Assembly (NCBI GenBank): GCA_045531895.1
Contig: JAZSEW010000070.1
Coordinates: forward strand, 1 to 64,000
Source of the DNA: SIG299 sp045531895
GTDB lineage: Bacteria; Bacillota; Clostridia; Lachnospirales; Lachnospiraceae
Reading direction: 5' to 3'
DNA length: 64,000 nucleotides
Made by a program: the position numbers and the translations under genes. Positions within the stretch are counted from its first letter, which is position 1, and every line of letters begins with the position of its first letter. A model generated the notes under the pieces. The model did not search any database. It was not told where the DNA came from and worked only from the letters and a program-made list of their open reading frames with translations. Below, piece by piece: positions 40,495-47,660 of the stretch.

Positions 40495-40530
40495 GAGGAC
40501 GTCATATTTCAGACGTCCCCTGTAAAAACA

Positions 40531-40959
40531 CTATTTTCTTATATCCTTCAACACTTCGTTATCAATTTCGAACTCTAATGCTCCCATATACATTGGGGCC
40601 ACATCACCCTCATCAAAGCAGATTACTATATTTCCGTTTGCATTCACATAGAATGAAACATCCTTGCTAATCTGTTTGAAATTCCAGTCCTCTACGGCAA
40701 AATCCAGCCAATAAGACTTATTTTCATCCTCTGCCATCTGTTTCTTCATCTGTGCCTTAATGTTTTCACTGATTGGAGTAATATAATCTGCACCCTCCAC
40801 AAACAGTTCTTCCAGCTTCAACTGCTTGCCGGTAGATAAATCAATGGTATAGTAATAATTCCATTGATAACCGCTGCCGGCTGCCCGGAAACAGAATAGC
40901 TTCACCGTGAAATACTCCTCTGTGGTTGCCAGAATTTCACTTTCTACAATTGTTTCCAA
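40531..40959 (-). pseudogene. Remnant of an RsiV-like anti-sigma factor (DUF3298 part)
   Basis: 142 residues with the DUF4163/DUF3298 pattern of RsiV-type proteins: YFTVKLFCFRAAGSGYQWNYYYTIDLSTGK, EELFVEGADYITPISENI, and NGNIVICFDEGDVAPMYMG. The N-terminal anti-sigma domain and membrane anchor are missing and there is no signal peptide, so the protein could not reach the outside. Its open frame begins inside a truncated sigma-factor frame with no ribosome site of its own. A deletion that joined the sigma start to the anti-sigma end explains this. Confidence 0.7.
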
Positions 40960-41090
40960 ATATCCTCTGCATCAGACTCACTATGTACATAGCTGTACGC
41001 CAACCGATAATACGAATTATACTTTTTTAAAATAGTCTCTTCGACTAACTGTTCTTTTTTCTTTTCTTCTTTCCCCGGGAAAAAATTCAA
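40944..41090 (-). pseudogene. Truncated ECF sigma factor N-terminus
   Basis: AGGAGGTGAA before a TTG at 41090 opens a frame of 48 residues. KKYNSYYRLAYSYVHSESDAEDI is the region 2 pattern of ECF sigma factors, but it ends at a TAG 15 bases after it runs into the RsiV-like frame. Regions 2.3 to 4 are lost. Together the two remnants mark a SigV/RsiV-type module removed by one internal deletion. Confidence 0.65.
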
Positions 41091-41178
41091 GGCTCTTCAC
41101 CTCCTTTTCCTTTTTCTAAAGATTAGACCTCATATCAAAACTAAAAGTTTCATTCATAATAAATTATTTTTATAACAC

Positions 41179-41230
41179 AAAAAAGGATTTTTGCAAAGCC
41201 TCATTTCCGGGCAGTTACAAAAATCCTTTT
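41179..41230 (-). terminator. Terminator after plsC
   Basis: AAAAAAGGATTTTTG (41179-41193) pairs with CAAAAATCCTTTT (41218-41230). The minus-strand copy ends in TTTTTT, so it stops the plsC transcript. Confidence 0.85.
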
Positions 41231-41269
41231 CCTAACTCAACTTATTTCACTTACATTCTTCTAAAGCAC

Positions 41270-41986
41270 TTATTTTCCTTCGTTTGCCTTTACACAGGCT
41301 TCAATTCTGTCATGTACCATCTGCGCCAGCTCCGGTGTCTTCATATCCTTATATTCTTCATAAGGAATCGGATCCAGATAATGAATCTGCATGCTTACCG
41401 GCTTGCATCCTTTCTGGTCAAATACCTTGTAGCAGTCAATTAAGGCTACCGGCACAATCGGGCACTTTGCCTTAGTGGCAATTTTAAAACTACCTGCATG
41501 AAATTCTCTCATCTGGTTGCCATTTTTACTTCTGGTACCTTCCGGGAAAATAATATAATTTCGTCCCTTCTCCACTTCTTTTGCTGTTGCAGTAATCACT
41601 TCCATGGACTGTCGGACATCCTCTCTGTCCATCCAGAAAGATTTGGTGCTGGCAATGACCTGTTTTAAAAAAGGAATATCCTTTAATTCTTTTTTCAGTA
41701 CCGCCGCTAACGGCTGTTCACAGGTTGCCGGAATTGCCAGAATATCAAACATTCCCTGATGATTGGAATAAATCATAAATCCATTATCCTTCGGAATATT
41801 TTCTTCTCCATGAACAATCAGGTCAATGTTACCGGACTTTACTGCCAATTTAAAGATATACTGAATATGCTGATATTTCTCCATCTCTGTATACTTTTCC
41901 GGATGCTTCGCATGCCGGCACAGCTTTAAAAATGCTCCCGGTACTCTCCAAAAATTACGCAGACACATTAATACAATTCGATTCAT
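41270..41986 (-). CDS. plsC: 1-acyl-sn-glycerol-3-phosphate acyltransferase (PlsC family)
   Basis: 238-residue membrane-associated acyltransferase that makes phosphatidic acid from lysophosphatidic acid. Block I is IYSNHQGMFDILAIP (NHx4D near residue 75), block II WMDREDVRQ, block III FPEGTRSKNGNQM and block IV VPVALIDCYKVF. It lies 57 bases after the DegV gene; DegV proteins bind fatty acids for the Fak kinase, so the pair fits phospholipid synthesis from acyl chains. Confidence 0.92.
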   Translation of the reverse strand: MNRIVLMCLRNFWRVPGAFLKLCRHAKHPEKYTEMEKYQHIQYIFKLAVKSGNIDLIVHGEENIPKDNGFMIYSNHQGMFDILAIPATCEQPLAAVLKKELKDIPFLKQVIASTKSFWMDREDVRQSMEVITATAKEVEKGRNYIIFPEGTRSKNGNQMREFHAGSFKIATKAKCPIVPVALIDCYKVFDQKGCKPVSMQIHYLDPIPYEEYKDMKTPELAQMVHDRIEACVKANEGK

Positions 41987-42043
41987 ATAATTTGCTCCTA
42001 TAATTTTACTCTTACCGTATAGATTATTCTCTTATTTCACTAT

Positions 42044-42919
42044 TTATCTTTTGGGTTTGCAGGAACAACCGATTCCCAATGCTCCGTCGCCGGTATGGCA
42101 GGAAATTCCCATGGACAGATAATCACACATAACTTCAAAGCCCGGAAAATGTGCCTTAATTTCCTCCACCCATTCCTTTGTGGTTTCTTCATCCGCACTG
42201 GAAGCCGCCATCAAATAAAATTCCCCACGCTCAATAGCCTCTTTATAGGTAGTTTCCATTTTCTGCTTCATGGTTTCTAACATTTCATTTTTTGCTTTAC
42301 GCATGCCCCTGCATTTTTTATATGTGTCCAGTACTCCTACGCCAAGACGCAGTACCGGCTTAATATTCAGTAATGTTCCAAGAGCCGCCGTAGTTGCAGT
42401 AATGCGGCCACCCTTCCTCAAAAATTCCAGAGTTTCCACCGCGATATAGATGGTCATATTCTCTTTATCATCCTCCAGAATTTTCTTTATTTCTGCCGCT
42501 GAATAACCTTCTTCCATCAATTCCATGGCATCAAAAATAGAGCGGTGCAGTGGTGTGGCAATTCTGCCGTTATCAACCACAAAAACTTTTCCTTTAAATT
42601 CCTCTTCTTCTGCCAGCATCATGGCTGTGTGACAGGAACCGGATAAGCCACTGCTCATAGGGATATAAACAAGAGTTTCATATTCTTTCAATCCATCTCT
42701 CCAAAGTCCCATAACCGCCTCTGGAGATGGTTGGGAAGTGGACACATTTTCTCCTGCATTCAGACGTCTGAAAAATTCTTCTCTTGTAATAGAAACTTCT
42801 TCATAATAACATTCTTCACCAAAATAGAAAGGCATAGGAAGCACTCTGATTCCAAGTTCTTTTGCCTGTTCAGGTGCAATTCCACAATGACTGTCCGTTG
42901 CAATACCAATTGGTTTCAT
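42044..42919 (-). CDS. DegV family fatty-acid-binding protein
   Basis: 291 residues. The DegV/FakB fold is seen in IGIATDSHCGIAPEQAKELGI at the N-terminus, SGENVSTSQPSP-type loop (NAGENVSTSQPSPE), IPMSSGLSGSCHTAM, VDNGRIATP and the C-terminal GDGALGIGC. Such proteins carry a fatty acid to the FakA kinase. It has a good promoter upstream and shares a transcript with plsC. Which acyl chain it prefers cannot be told. Confidence 0.92.
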   Translation of the reverse strand: MKPIGIATDSHCGIAPEQAKELGIRVLPMPFYFGEECYYEEVSITREEFFRRLNAGENVSTSQPSPEAVMGLWRDGLKEYETLVYIPMSSGLSGSCHTAMMLAEEEEFKGKVFVVDNGRIATPLHRSIFDAMELMEEGYSAAEIKKILEDDKENMTIYIAVETLEFLRKGGRITATTAALGTLLNIKPVLRLGVGVLDTYKKCRGMRKAKNEMLETMKQKMETTYKEAIERGEFYLMAASSADEETTKEWVEEIKAHFPGFEVMCDYLSMGISCHTGDGALGIGCSCKPKR

Positions 42920-42962
42920 ATTCTTTCCTCGCTTAACAAACTACGGATTACATTTCGTATTT

Positions 42963-42991
42963 ATTATAGTATAGGTTGCCCATGTTTGCAA
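42963..42991 (-). promoter_or_regulatory. Promoter of degV-plsC
   Basis: Minus strand TTGCAA (42986-42991), 17 bases, TATAAT (42963-42968), about 40 bases before degV. Confidence 0.7.
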
Positions 42992-43071
42992 ATTATTTTC
43001 GAGATGTTTCTAAAATGTTAATTTTTTGCTCACAAAGCTTAAACTGTACCCACGGATGTGAACAATACAAG

Positions 43072-43103
43072 AAAAACCGCTCCACAAAAATGGAACGGCC
43101 TTT
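43072..43103 (-). terminator. Terminator after mscL
   Basis: Minus strand CCGTTCCA and TGGAGCGG (43091-43098 with 43077-43084) form a stem with one wobble, followed by TTTTTC. Confidence 0.78.
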
Positions 43104-43120
43104 TCTCTTGATAAAAAAAG

Positions 43121-43576
43121 TTATTCTTTGATTTCAGAAGTACAATGTGGACATCTGGTAGCTTCAATGCTGATTTCAGACTTACAGAACGGACATACCT
43201 TTGTAGTAGGTGCCTTTGGTGCTTCCGGTTCCTGATTCTTTGTGCGAAGCTTATTCACCCAACGAACAAACAGGAACACAATAAAAGCCATAATTAAGAA
43301 ATCAAGTAAACCGGCCAGGAAAGAACCATACTTAAAGCATGCTGCGCCTGCTTCTTCTGCTGCTGCCAGAGATTCATATGTATTACCGTCCAGCGCAATA
43401 TAAAGCTTAGCAAAGTCAATCTTTCCGGTGAAAATACCAAGCAACGGCATAATCAAATCATTCACTAACGAAGATACGATTTTGTTGAAAGAAGTACCGA
43501 TAATCATACCTACTGCCAGGTCAATCATATTGCCCTTAATAGCAAACTGCTTAAATTCACTCATCATTTTTTTCAT
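43121..43576 (-). CDS. mscL: Large-conductance mechanosensitive channel with C-terminal zinc ribbon
   Basis: 151 residues from the ATG at 43576 with AAAGGAGAGCTCACT upstream. The first helix and M1 are FKQFAIKGNMIDLAVGMIIGTSFNKIVSSLVND, and M2 is FLAGLLDFLIMAFIVFLFVRWVNKLR. It opens under membrane tension to release solutes at osmotic downshock. Unlike E. coli MscL, the C-terminus has a zinc ribbon with two CxxC pairs (CPFCKSE, then CPHCTSE). Start and family are secure. Confidence 0.94.
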   Translation of the reverse strand: MKKMMSEFKQFAIKGNMIDLAVGMIIGTSFNKIVSSLVNDLIMPLLGIFTGKIDFAKLYIALDGNTYESLAAAEEAGAACFKYGSFLAGLLDFLIMAFIVFLFVRWVNKLRTKNQEPEAPKAPTTKVCPFCKSEISIEATRCPHCTSEIKE

Positions 43577-43651
43577 AGTGAGCTCTCCTTTGAACATTTT
43601 TGTTGGAAAGATTATAGCACGTTTTTGCTTTTCCTTCAACAATTTTCGACA

Positions 43652-44191
43652 TTAGTAATTCTCTTTTCTTACTTCAAAGTAACCTTGAGGATGATTACAT
43701 ACCGGACAAACTGTTGGTGCTTCCATCCCAACTACAACATGGCCGCAATTACGGCATTCCCACATGGTAACACCGCTCTTTTTAAATACTTCCATTGCTT
43801 CAATGTTATGAATCAGGGCACGGTATCTTTCTTCGTGCATTTTTTCAATGGCAGCAACGCCGCGGAACTGGGCAGCCAGCTCTGTGAAGCCCTCTTCCTC
43901 TGCATCTTTTGCCATACGCTCATACATATCGGTCCACTCTGCATTTTCACCTTCTGCTGCGTGTAATAAATTTTCTTCGGTTGTCCCAAGTTCACCCAAT
44001 GCCTTGAACCAGAGCTTTGCATGCTCTTTCTCATTTTCCGCTGTCTGGAGGAATAATGCAGCAATCTGCTCATAGCCTGCCTTTTTTGCTACAGAAGCAA
44101 AATAGGTATACTTATTTCTTGCCTGAGACTCTCCAGCAAATGCTTCCCATAAATTCTTTTCTGTTTTTGTTCCTGCGTACTTGTTTGCCAT
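43652..44191 (-). CDS. rbr: Rubrerythrin
   Basis: 179-residue non-haem iron protein that reduces hydrogen peroxide. The diiron domain has EAFAGESQARNKYTYFA and the helices AENEKEHAKLWFKAL and AAIEKMHEERYRALI with their Glu/His ligands; the C-terminal rubredoxin-like centre is WECRNCGHVV then CPVCNHPQGYFEV. It acts in the cytoplasm of anaerobes. It has its own promoter and a hairpin-bearing leader, and lies next to the desulfoferrodoxin gene. Confidence 0.96.
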   Translation of the reverse strand: MANKYAGTKTEKNLWEAFAGESQARNKYTYFASVAKKAGYEQIAALFLQTAENEKEHAKLWFKALGELGTTEENLLHAAEGENAEWTDMYERMAKDAEEEGFTELAAQFRGVAAIEKMHEERYRALIHNIEAMEVFKKSGVTMWECRNCGHVVVGMEAPTVCPVCNHPQGYFEVRKENY

Positions 44192-44219
44192 AAGTTTCTT
44201 CTCCTTTTAATACATTTCA

Positions 44220-44242
44220 GGGTAGCAGCAATGCTGCTACCC
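44220..44242 (-). promoter_or_regulatory. Strong hairpin in the rubrerythrin leader
   Basis: GGGTAGCAGC-AAT-GCTGCTACCC, a perfect 10-bp stem, lies between the promoter and the ribosome site of rbr, with no T-tract after it. It probably protects the mRNA 5' end or tunes translation. Confidence 0.6.
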
Positions 44243-44251
44243 AATAGTATC

Positions 44252-44280
44252 AGTATACCATTTTATTCCTTTTGTGTCTA
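44252..44280 (-). promoter_or_regulatory. Promoter of rubrerythrin
   Basis: Minus strand TAGACA (44275-44280), 17 bases, TATACT (44252-44257). It starts transcription just before the hairpin. Confidence 0.65.
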
Positions 44281-44286
44281 TAAAAA

Positions 44287-44658
44287 CTATTCCGCTTTCC
44301 AAAGACCGTGTAAATTACAATATTCATAAGTGGCCAGAAGCTTATCTCCCTCTGTCAGTAAAAACTCTGCCTTTGGTTCCTGCTCCGGATCCAGTTTCAC
44401 CTTCTGGCAACCTTTTTCTGTCTCAATCACAATCCACTCGATATGATGCTCCTTCGTCATCGGGTGCTCCACAGACCCAATCTGTACATGCACACAATTT
44501 CCTTCTGCTTTAACTGCCGGAATATGCTTTTCCACTGCTCCATCAGAAGTTCCCGGCACAAGTTCCTTCATTGCAGAACCACAGCACATAACCGAAGCAT
44601 CGGACTTTTTCACATACTCAATAATGTTTCCACATGTTTCACAAACATAGAATTTCAT
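44287..44658 (-). CDS. dfx: Desulfoferrodoxin (superoxide reductase)
   Basis: 123-residue two-domain superoxide reductase. The N-terminal desulforedoxin part has VCETCGNIIEYV and VMCCGSAM (Cys4 iron centre I); the catalytic centre II has EKHIPAVKAEG, EHPMTKEHHIEWI and YCNLHGLW with the four His and one Cys ligands. It reduces superoxide to peroxide in the cytoplasm, which rubrerythrin (next gene) can then remove. Confidence 0.95.
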   Translation of the reverse strand: MKFYVCETCGNIIEYVKKSDASVMCCGSAMKELVPGTSDGAVEKHIPAVKAEGNCVHVQIGSVEHPMTKEHHIEWIVIETEKGCQKVKLDPEQEPKAEFLLTEGDKLLATYEYCNLHGLWKAE

Positions 44659-44730
44659 ACTATGCTCCTTTCGAGAATCAGTCTCTCTAATTATTATCTA
44701 TTAAAGTATTCCCGAAAATATTACATATTA

Positions 44731-45201
44731 TTATTCTTCCGCGGCATCAATCTCTGCATTTCGTTCCTTTAATTTCTGATTAATTTCCTCAGAGGTTTTG
44801 GCATCCATCCAGAATACAAATGCTGCAACCACTAAAAAAACAACCAGAATTGCAACCAACATTCCGACGACCATCGGTAAGCTGGAAATATCAAACCACT
44901 CAAACATCCATCCAAAACCAAGCACCATCGAATTTACATACACATAGCAAAGGAACCAACGAACATAATATCCCGTTTTGGTAAGCATTTTATTTTCTTT
45001 TGTCCGGAACAAAATGTGACTCAGCGAACCCAAAAATGATACAAATAGTATCTGCCACAGCACTTTTACCGTCACAAAAGAATCCAATCCATAAAAAATC
45101 GTGATATAGCTTGCAGAGACAAATAGTACTAACACAGTGATTATCACAAAATAACGCAGGGTTTCTTTCAATAAATGTATGATTTCTTTCATCATCTTCA
45201 C
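44731..45201 (-). CDS. DUF3021 membrane protein
   Basis: 156 residues with four membrane helices (about 14-36, 43-60, 78-100 and 112-135), a short charged C-terminus (SEEINQKLKERNAEIDAAEE). This is the DUF3021 pattern, which is almost always encoded right after a LytTR regulator, as here (gap 2 bases). It is thought to modulate the regulator from the membrane, by analogy with other LytTR pairs. Confidence 0.87.
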   Translation of the reverse strand: MKMMKEIIHLLKETLRYFVIITVLVLFVSASYITIFYGLDSFVTVKVLWQILFVSFLGSLSHILFRTKENKMLTKTGYYVRWFLCYVYVNSMVLGFGWMFEWFDISSLPMVVGMLVAILVVFLVVAAFVFWMDAKTSEEINQKLKERNAEIDAAEE

Positions 45202-45203
45202 CT

Positions 45204-45665
45204 CTACAATCCTAAGACTTCTTTTAAGGAAGCCACATACTGTCTGGAAATAATAACCTTTTCCCCATTCTTTAATCTTGCTTCGAACCGTCCGCCAAGA
45301 CTCGGTGCCAGACTATGAATTTTATTCAAATTCAAAATACATGACTTACTGACCCGAATAAAATCCGTCTTGGACAGCTGTTCTTCCAATTCATAGAGCT
45401 TGCTTTTAATCTCGTACACCTGCGTTTTTCCGTAGACAAATACCTTCTGGTCCACATATTCAAAGTAGTAAACCTCTGATGGTTCCATTAAATGGATATT
45501 CCCATTTAAGTATACATTCAATTTATGTACCGGTTTTGTTTTTTCGCCGTCCGGCTTACTCTTTAATTCGTTGAGTAATTCCACCACCTTTGCATCCAGC
45601 GAAGCACATTTCACAATAATTTCCTCTTCTTCTCCGGGAAGCAAATCCATAATTGTAATTTTCAT
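45204..45665 (-). CDS. LytTR-domain transcriptional regulator
   Basis: 153 residues: a short N-terminal part and a LytTR DNA-binding domain without a receiver (VYYFEYVDQKVFVYGKTQVYEI, then FIRVSKSCILNLNKIHSLAPSLGGRFEARLKNGEKVIISRQY). Such stand-alone LytTR/DUF3021 pairs usually control an adjacent ABC exporter. Two 10-base direct repeats 21 bases apart in front of the ABC operon are the expected binding sites, so it likely activates its own operon. Confidence 0.9.
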   Translation of the reverse strand: MKITIMDLLPGEEEEIIVKCASLDAKVVELLNELKSKPDGEKTKPVHKLNVYLNGNIHLMEPSEVYYFEYVDQKVFVYGKTQVYEIKSKLYELEEQLSKTDFIRVSKSCILNLNKIHSLAPSLGGRFEARLKNGEKVIISRQYVASLKEVLGL

Positions 45666-45683
45666 AGTTCCTCCTATGCGCCC

Positions 45684-46598
45684 TTACTCCAGACTACTAT
45701 GTTTTTTTCCAACCAGAGCAATCGCAATTAACAATATCATACCACAAATTGCAAGAAAAAGAAGCTGAAATTCTGTAGAAAGCACATTTTCCTTCATAAC
45801 AATATCAATTCCCATCACTTCACGGTAAACAGTCACAACCTCCTCCGGCACACCAACAAAGGCCTGTTGCAGAACATCACCGCACATAATTTTACGCATA
45901 ACAGAGGCAGAATGAAGTATCGGCAAGCCCTTCAGCACACCGGTCACTCCTTCCGGAAGACTGCCCACCGGAATATAAATTGCGCCAAGAAATCCCACAA
46001 AAGTACCAACAATAGTGGCCAGACCTCCCCAGGCACTGCTGCTCTTTACGAAAAGTGCCAACAGATACATTAAAACAGAGAAAAGAATAACATTCACCAA
46101 GGTACCTCCCAGCACCTGAACAATTACTGTCAAAGACAATAGTTCACCACCCATGAACCAGATGAATCCCATGTAAAGTACAAATACAAACGTACAAAGT
46201 AAAAAACCAACTACAATTGCTGCCAAAATATACGACATTGCTACAACAAACTTATTTACCGATGCTGTATAAAAGCTTTTCAATTTGTTTCCCGCCCGGT
46301 CTGTCACTAAAGTTCCGATTACCGTCAAAGTTACTGTCATGGCATTTACCACCATAAGTCCCGCCAATGTCCAGTACTGTACCAGATATTCCGCATTGCT
46401 TAAATCTGAGGCACTATTCCGCTCTCCGCCATAAAGCTCCTGCAGCTCTGTTACATAATTTACGTTCATATCTCCGAGAAAGAAAAACATCAGCATTAAT
46501 ACAATCAGCATGGACAAGAGAGAGAAAAAGACTGCACTCTTATCCTTTATATACACAAGACAATTTCTTTTTGTTAAATAAAATAATTGGTTCCGCAT
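45684..46598 (-). CDS. ABC-2 type permease
   Basis: 304 residues with six membrane helices and a large first extracellular loop (MNVNYVTELQELYGGERNSASDLSN). TLTVIGTLVTDRAGNKLKSFYTASV is the typical ABC-2 coupling helix region. It pairs with the ATPase 6 bases upstream. The substrate is probably a peptide, drug or lipid-like compound, unknown. Confidence 0.9.
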   Translation of the reverse strand: MRNQLFYLTKRNCLVYIKDKSAVFFSLLSMLIVLMLMFFFLGDMNVNYVTELQELYGGERNSASDLSNAEYLVQYWTLAGLMVVNAMTVTLTVIGTLVTDRAGNKLKSFYTASVNKFVVAMSYILAAIVVGFLLCTFVFVLYMGFIWFMGGELLSLTVIVQVLGGTLVNVILFSVLMYLLALFVKSSSAWGGLATIVGTFVGFLGAIYIPVGSLPEGVTGVLKGLPILHSASVMRKIMCGDVLQQAFVGVPEEVVTVYREVMGIDIVMKENVLSTEFQLLFLAICGMILLIAIALVGKKHSSLE

Positions 46599-46603
46599 AC
46601 GTT

Positions 46604-47533
46604 TTATCCTCTCTCTCTGTTATTCTCTTCCTGCGTTACATTCAAAAAAACATCATCCATGGTTCCCTGAATCACTTCAAATCCGGTAATATAAGCCTTT
46701 ACAGACTCCAGGACCGGAAGTGCCTCCATCGTGGAATCCAAAGAAATCCGTAGTCCTGCATCTTTCTTCTTATATGCAATACCACGTTCCTGCAATAATC
46801 GCAGTAATATTTCTTCCTTACCACATTCCGGTACTAACAACAGCTTATCCTTGGCAAACTGCTCTTTTAGTTCAAAAGGTGTTCCATACTGTACCAGACG
46901 CCCTTTTTGCATAATACCGATATGATTTGCCTTTGCTGCTTCCTCCATGTAATGGGTTGTTAAAAAGACTGTCATGCCCAGTTCCTTTTGTAGTTTGCGG
47001 ATAGCCTCCCATACGCTCTGTCTGGAAGCAGGGTCCAAACCGGTAGTCGGCTCATCCAGAAACAGAATTTCCGGTGTATGAAGCAGTGCTCTGGCAATTT
47101 CACATCGCCGCTTCTGACCACCGGAAAGCTTCCCGAAACGGCGGCTCAATAATTCCTTTAAATCCAGAATTTCACAAACCCGTTCCAGATTTTCTTTCTG
47201 CTTTCTGCGGTCACTTTCATACAATGCGCCTCTGCTCACCAGGTTTTCCTTCACTGTCAGTATTTCATCCAGACAGTTATCCTGATAAACAACACCAATA
47301 CGATGCTTAATTTTCTCATTCTCTTTTCCCAGTCTGCCACCAGCCACCATAACTTCTCCTGTCGTTGGCGTAAGCAAAGTGCAGAGCATGTTGATGGTAG
47401 TAGTCTTTCCGGCACCATTTTCTCCGAGAAAACCAAACAGTTCGCCCCTCTGTACAGAAAAGCTAATATCATTTACTGCTGTTAATTCTTTAAATTGTTT
47501 GGTCAGATGAGTGACCTTGATAATTTCCTGCAT
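46604..47533 (-). CDS. ABC exporter ATPase (DrrA-like)
   Basis: 309 residues. Walker A FLGENGAGKTTTINML, signature LSGGQKRRCEIARALLH, Walker B ILFLDEPTTGLDP and H-loop LTTHYMEEAAKA are all present. The C-terminal DUF4162 segment (LDSTMEALPVLESVKAY) is typical of drug/antibiotic exporter ATPases. It is the first gene of the ABC/LytTR/DUF3021 operon, with GGAGGGTAACAT before the start. Confidence 0.94.
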   Translation of the reverse strand: MQEIIKVTHLTKQFKELTAVNDISFSVQRGELFGFLGENGAGKTTTINMLCTLLTPTTGEVMVAGGRLGKENEKIKHRIGVVYQDNCLDEILTVKENLVSRGALYESDRRKQKENLERVCEILDLKELLSRRFGKLSGGQKRRCEIARALLHTPEILFLDEPTTGLDPASRQSVWEAIRKLQKELGMTVFLTTHYMEEAAKANHIGIMQKGRLVQYGTPFELKEQFAKDKLLLVPECGKEEILLRLLQERGIAYKKKDAGLRISLDSTMEALPVLESVKAYITGFEVIQGTMDDVFLNVTQEENNRERG

Positions 47534-47566
47534 ATGTTACCCTCCCGTTTTCTCTTGTCTGACTGT

Positions 47567-47595
47567 AGTATAGTGTTTCCTGCCGCCAGATACAA
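47567..47595 (-). promoter_or_regulatory. Promoter of the ABC/LytTR operon
   Basis: Minus strand TTGTAT (47590-47595), 17 bases, TATACT (47567-47572). The weak -35 box fits an activated promoter. Confidence 0.7.
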
Positions 47596-47607
47596 GAGTC
47601 AGGAGGG

Positions 47608-47638
47608 TAAGTTGCATAGAGACCTTCCTAAGTTGCAT
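47608..47638 (-). promoter_or_regulatory. Direct-repeat LytTR boxes
   Basis: Two exact 10-base repeats, ATGCAACTTA on the minus strand (47608-47617 and 47629-47638), exactly 21 bases apart, i.e. two helical turns. They start 12 bases upstream of the -35 box. LytTR regulators bind such spaced direct repeats. Confidence 0.72.
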
Positions 47639-47660
47639 CAGAAAATTGGTGAAATGCATC

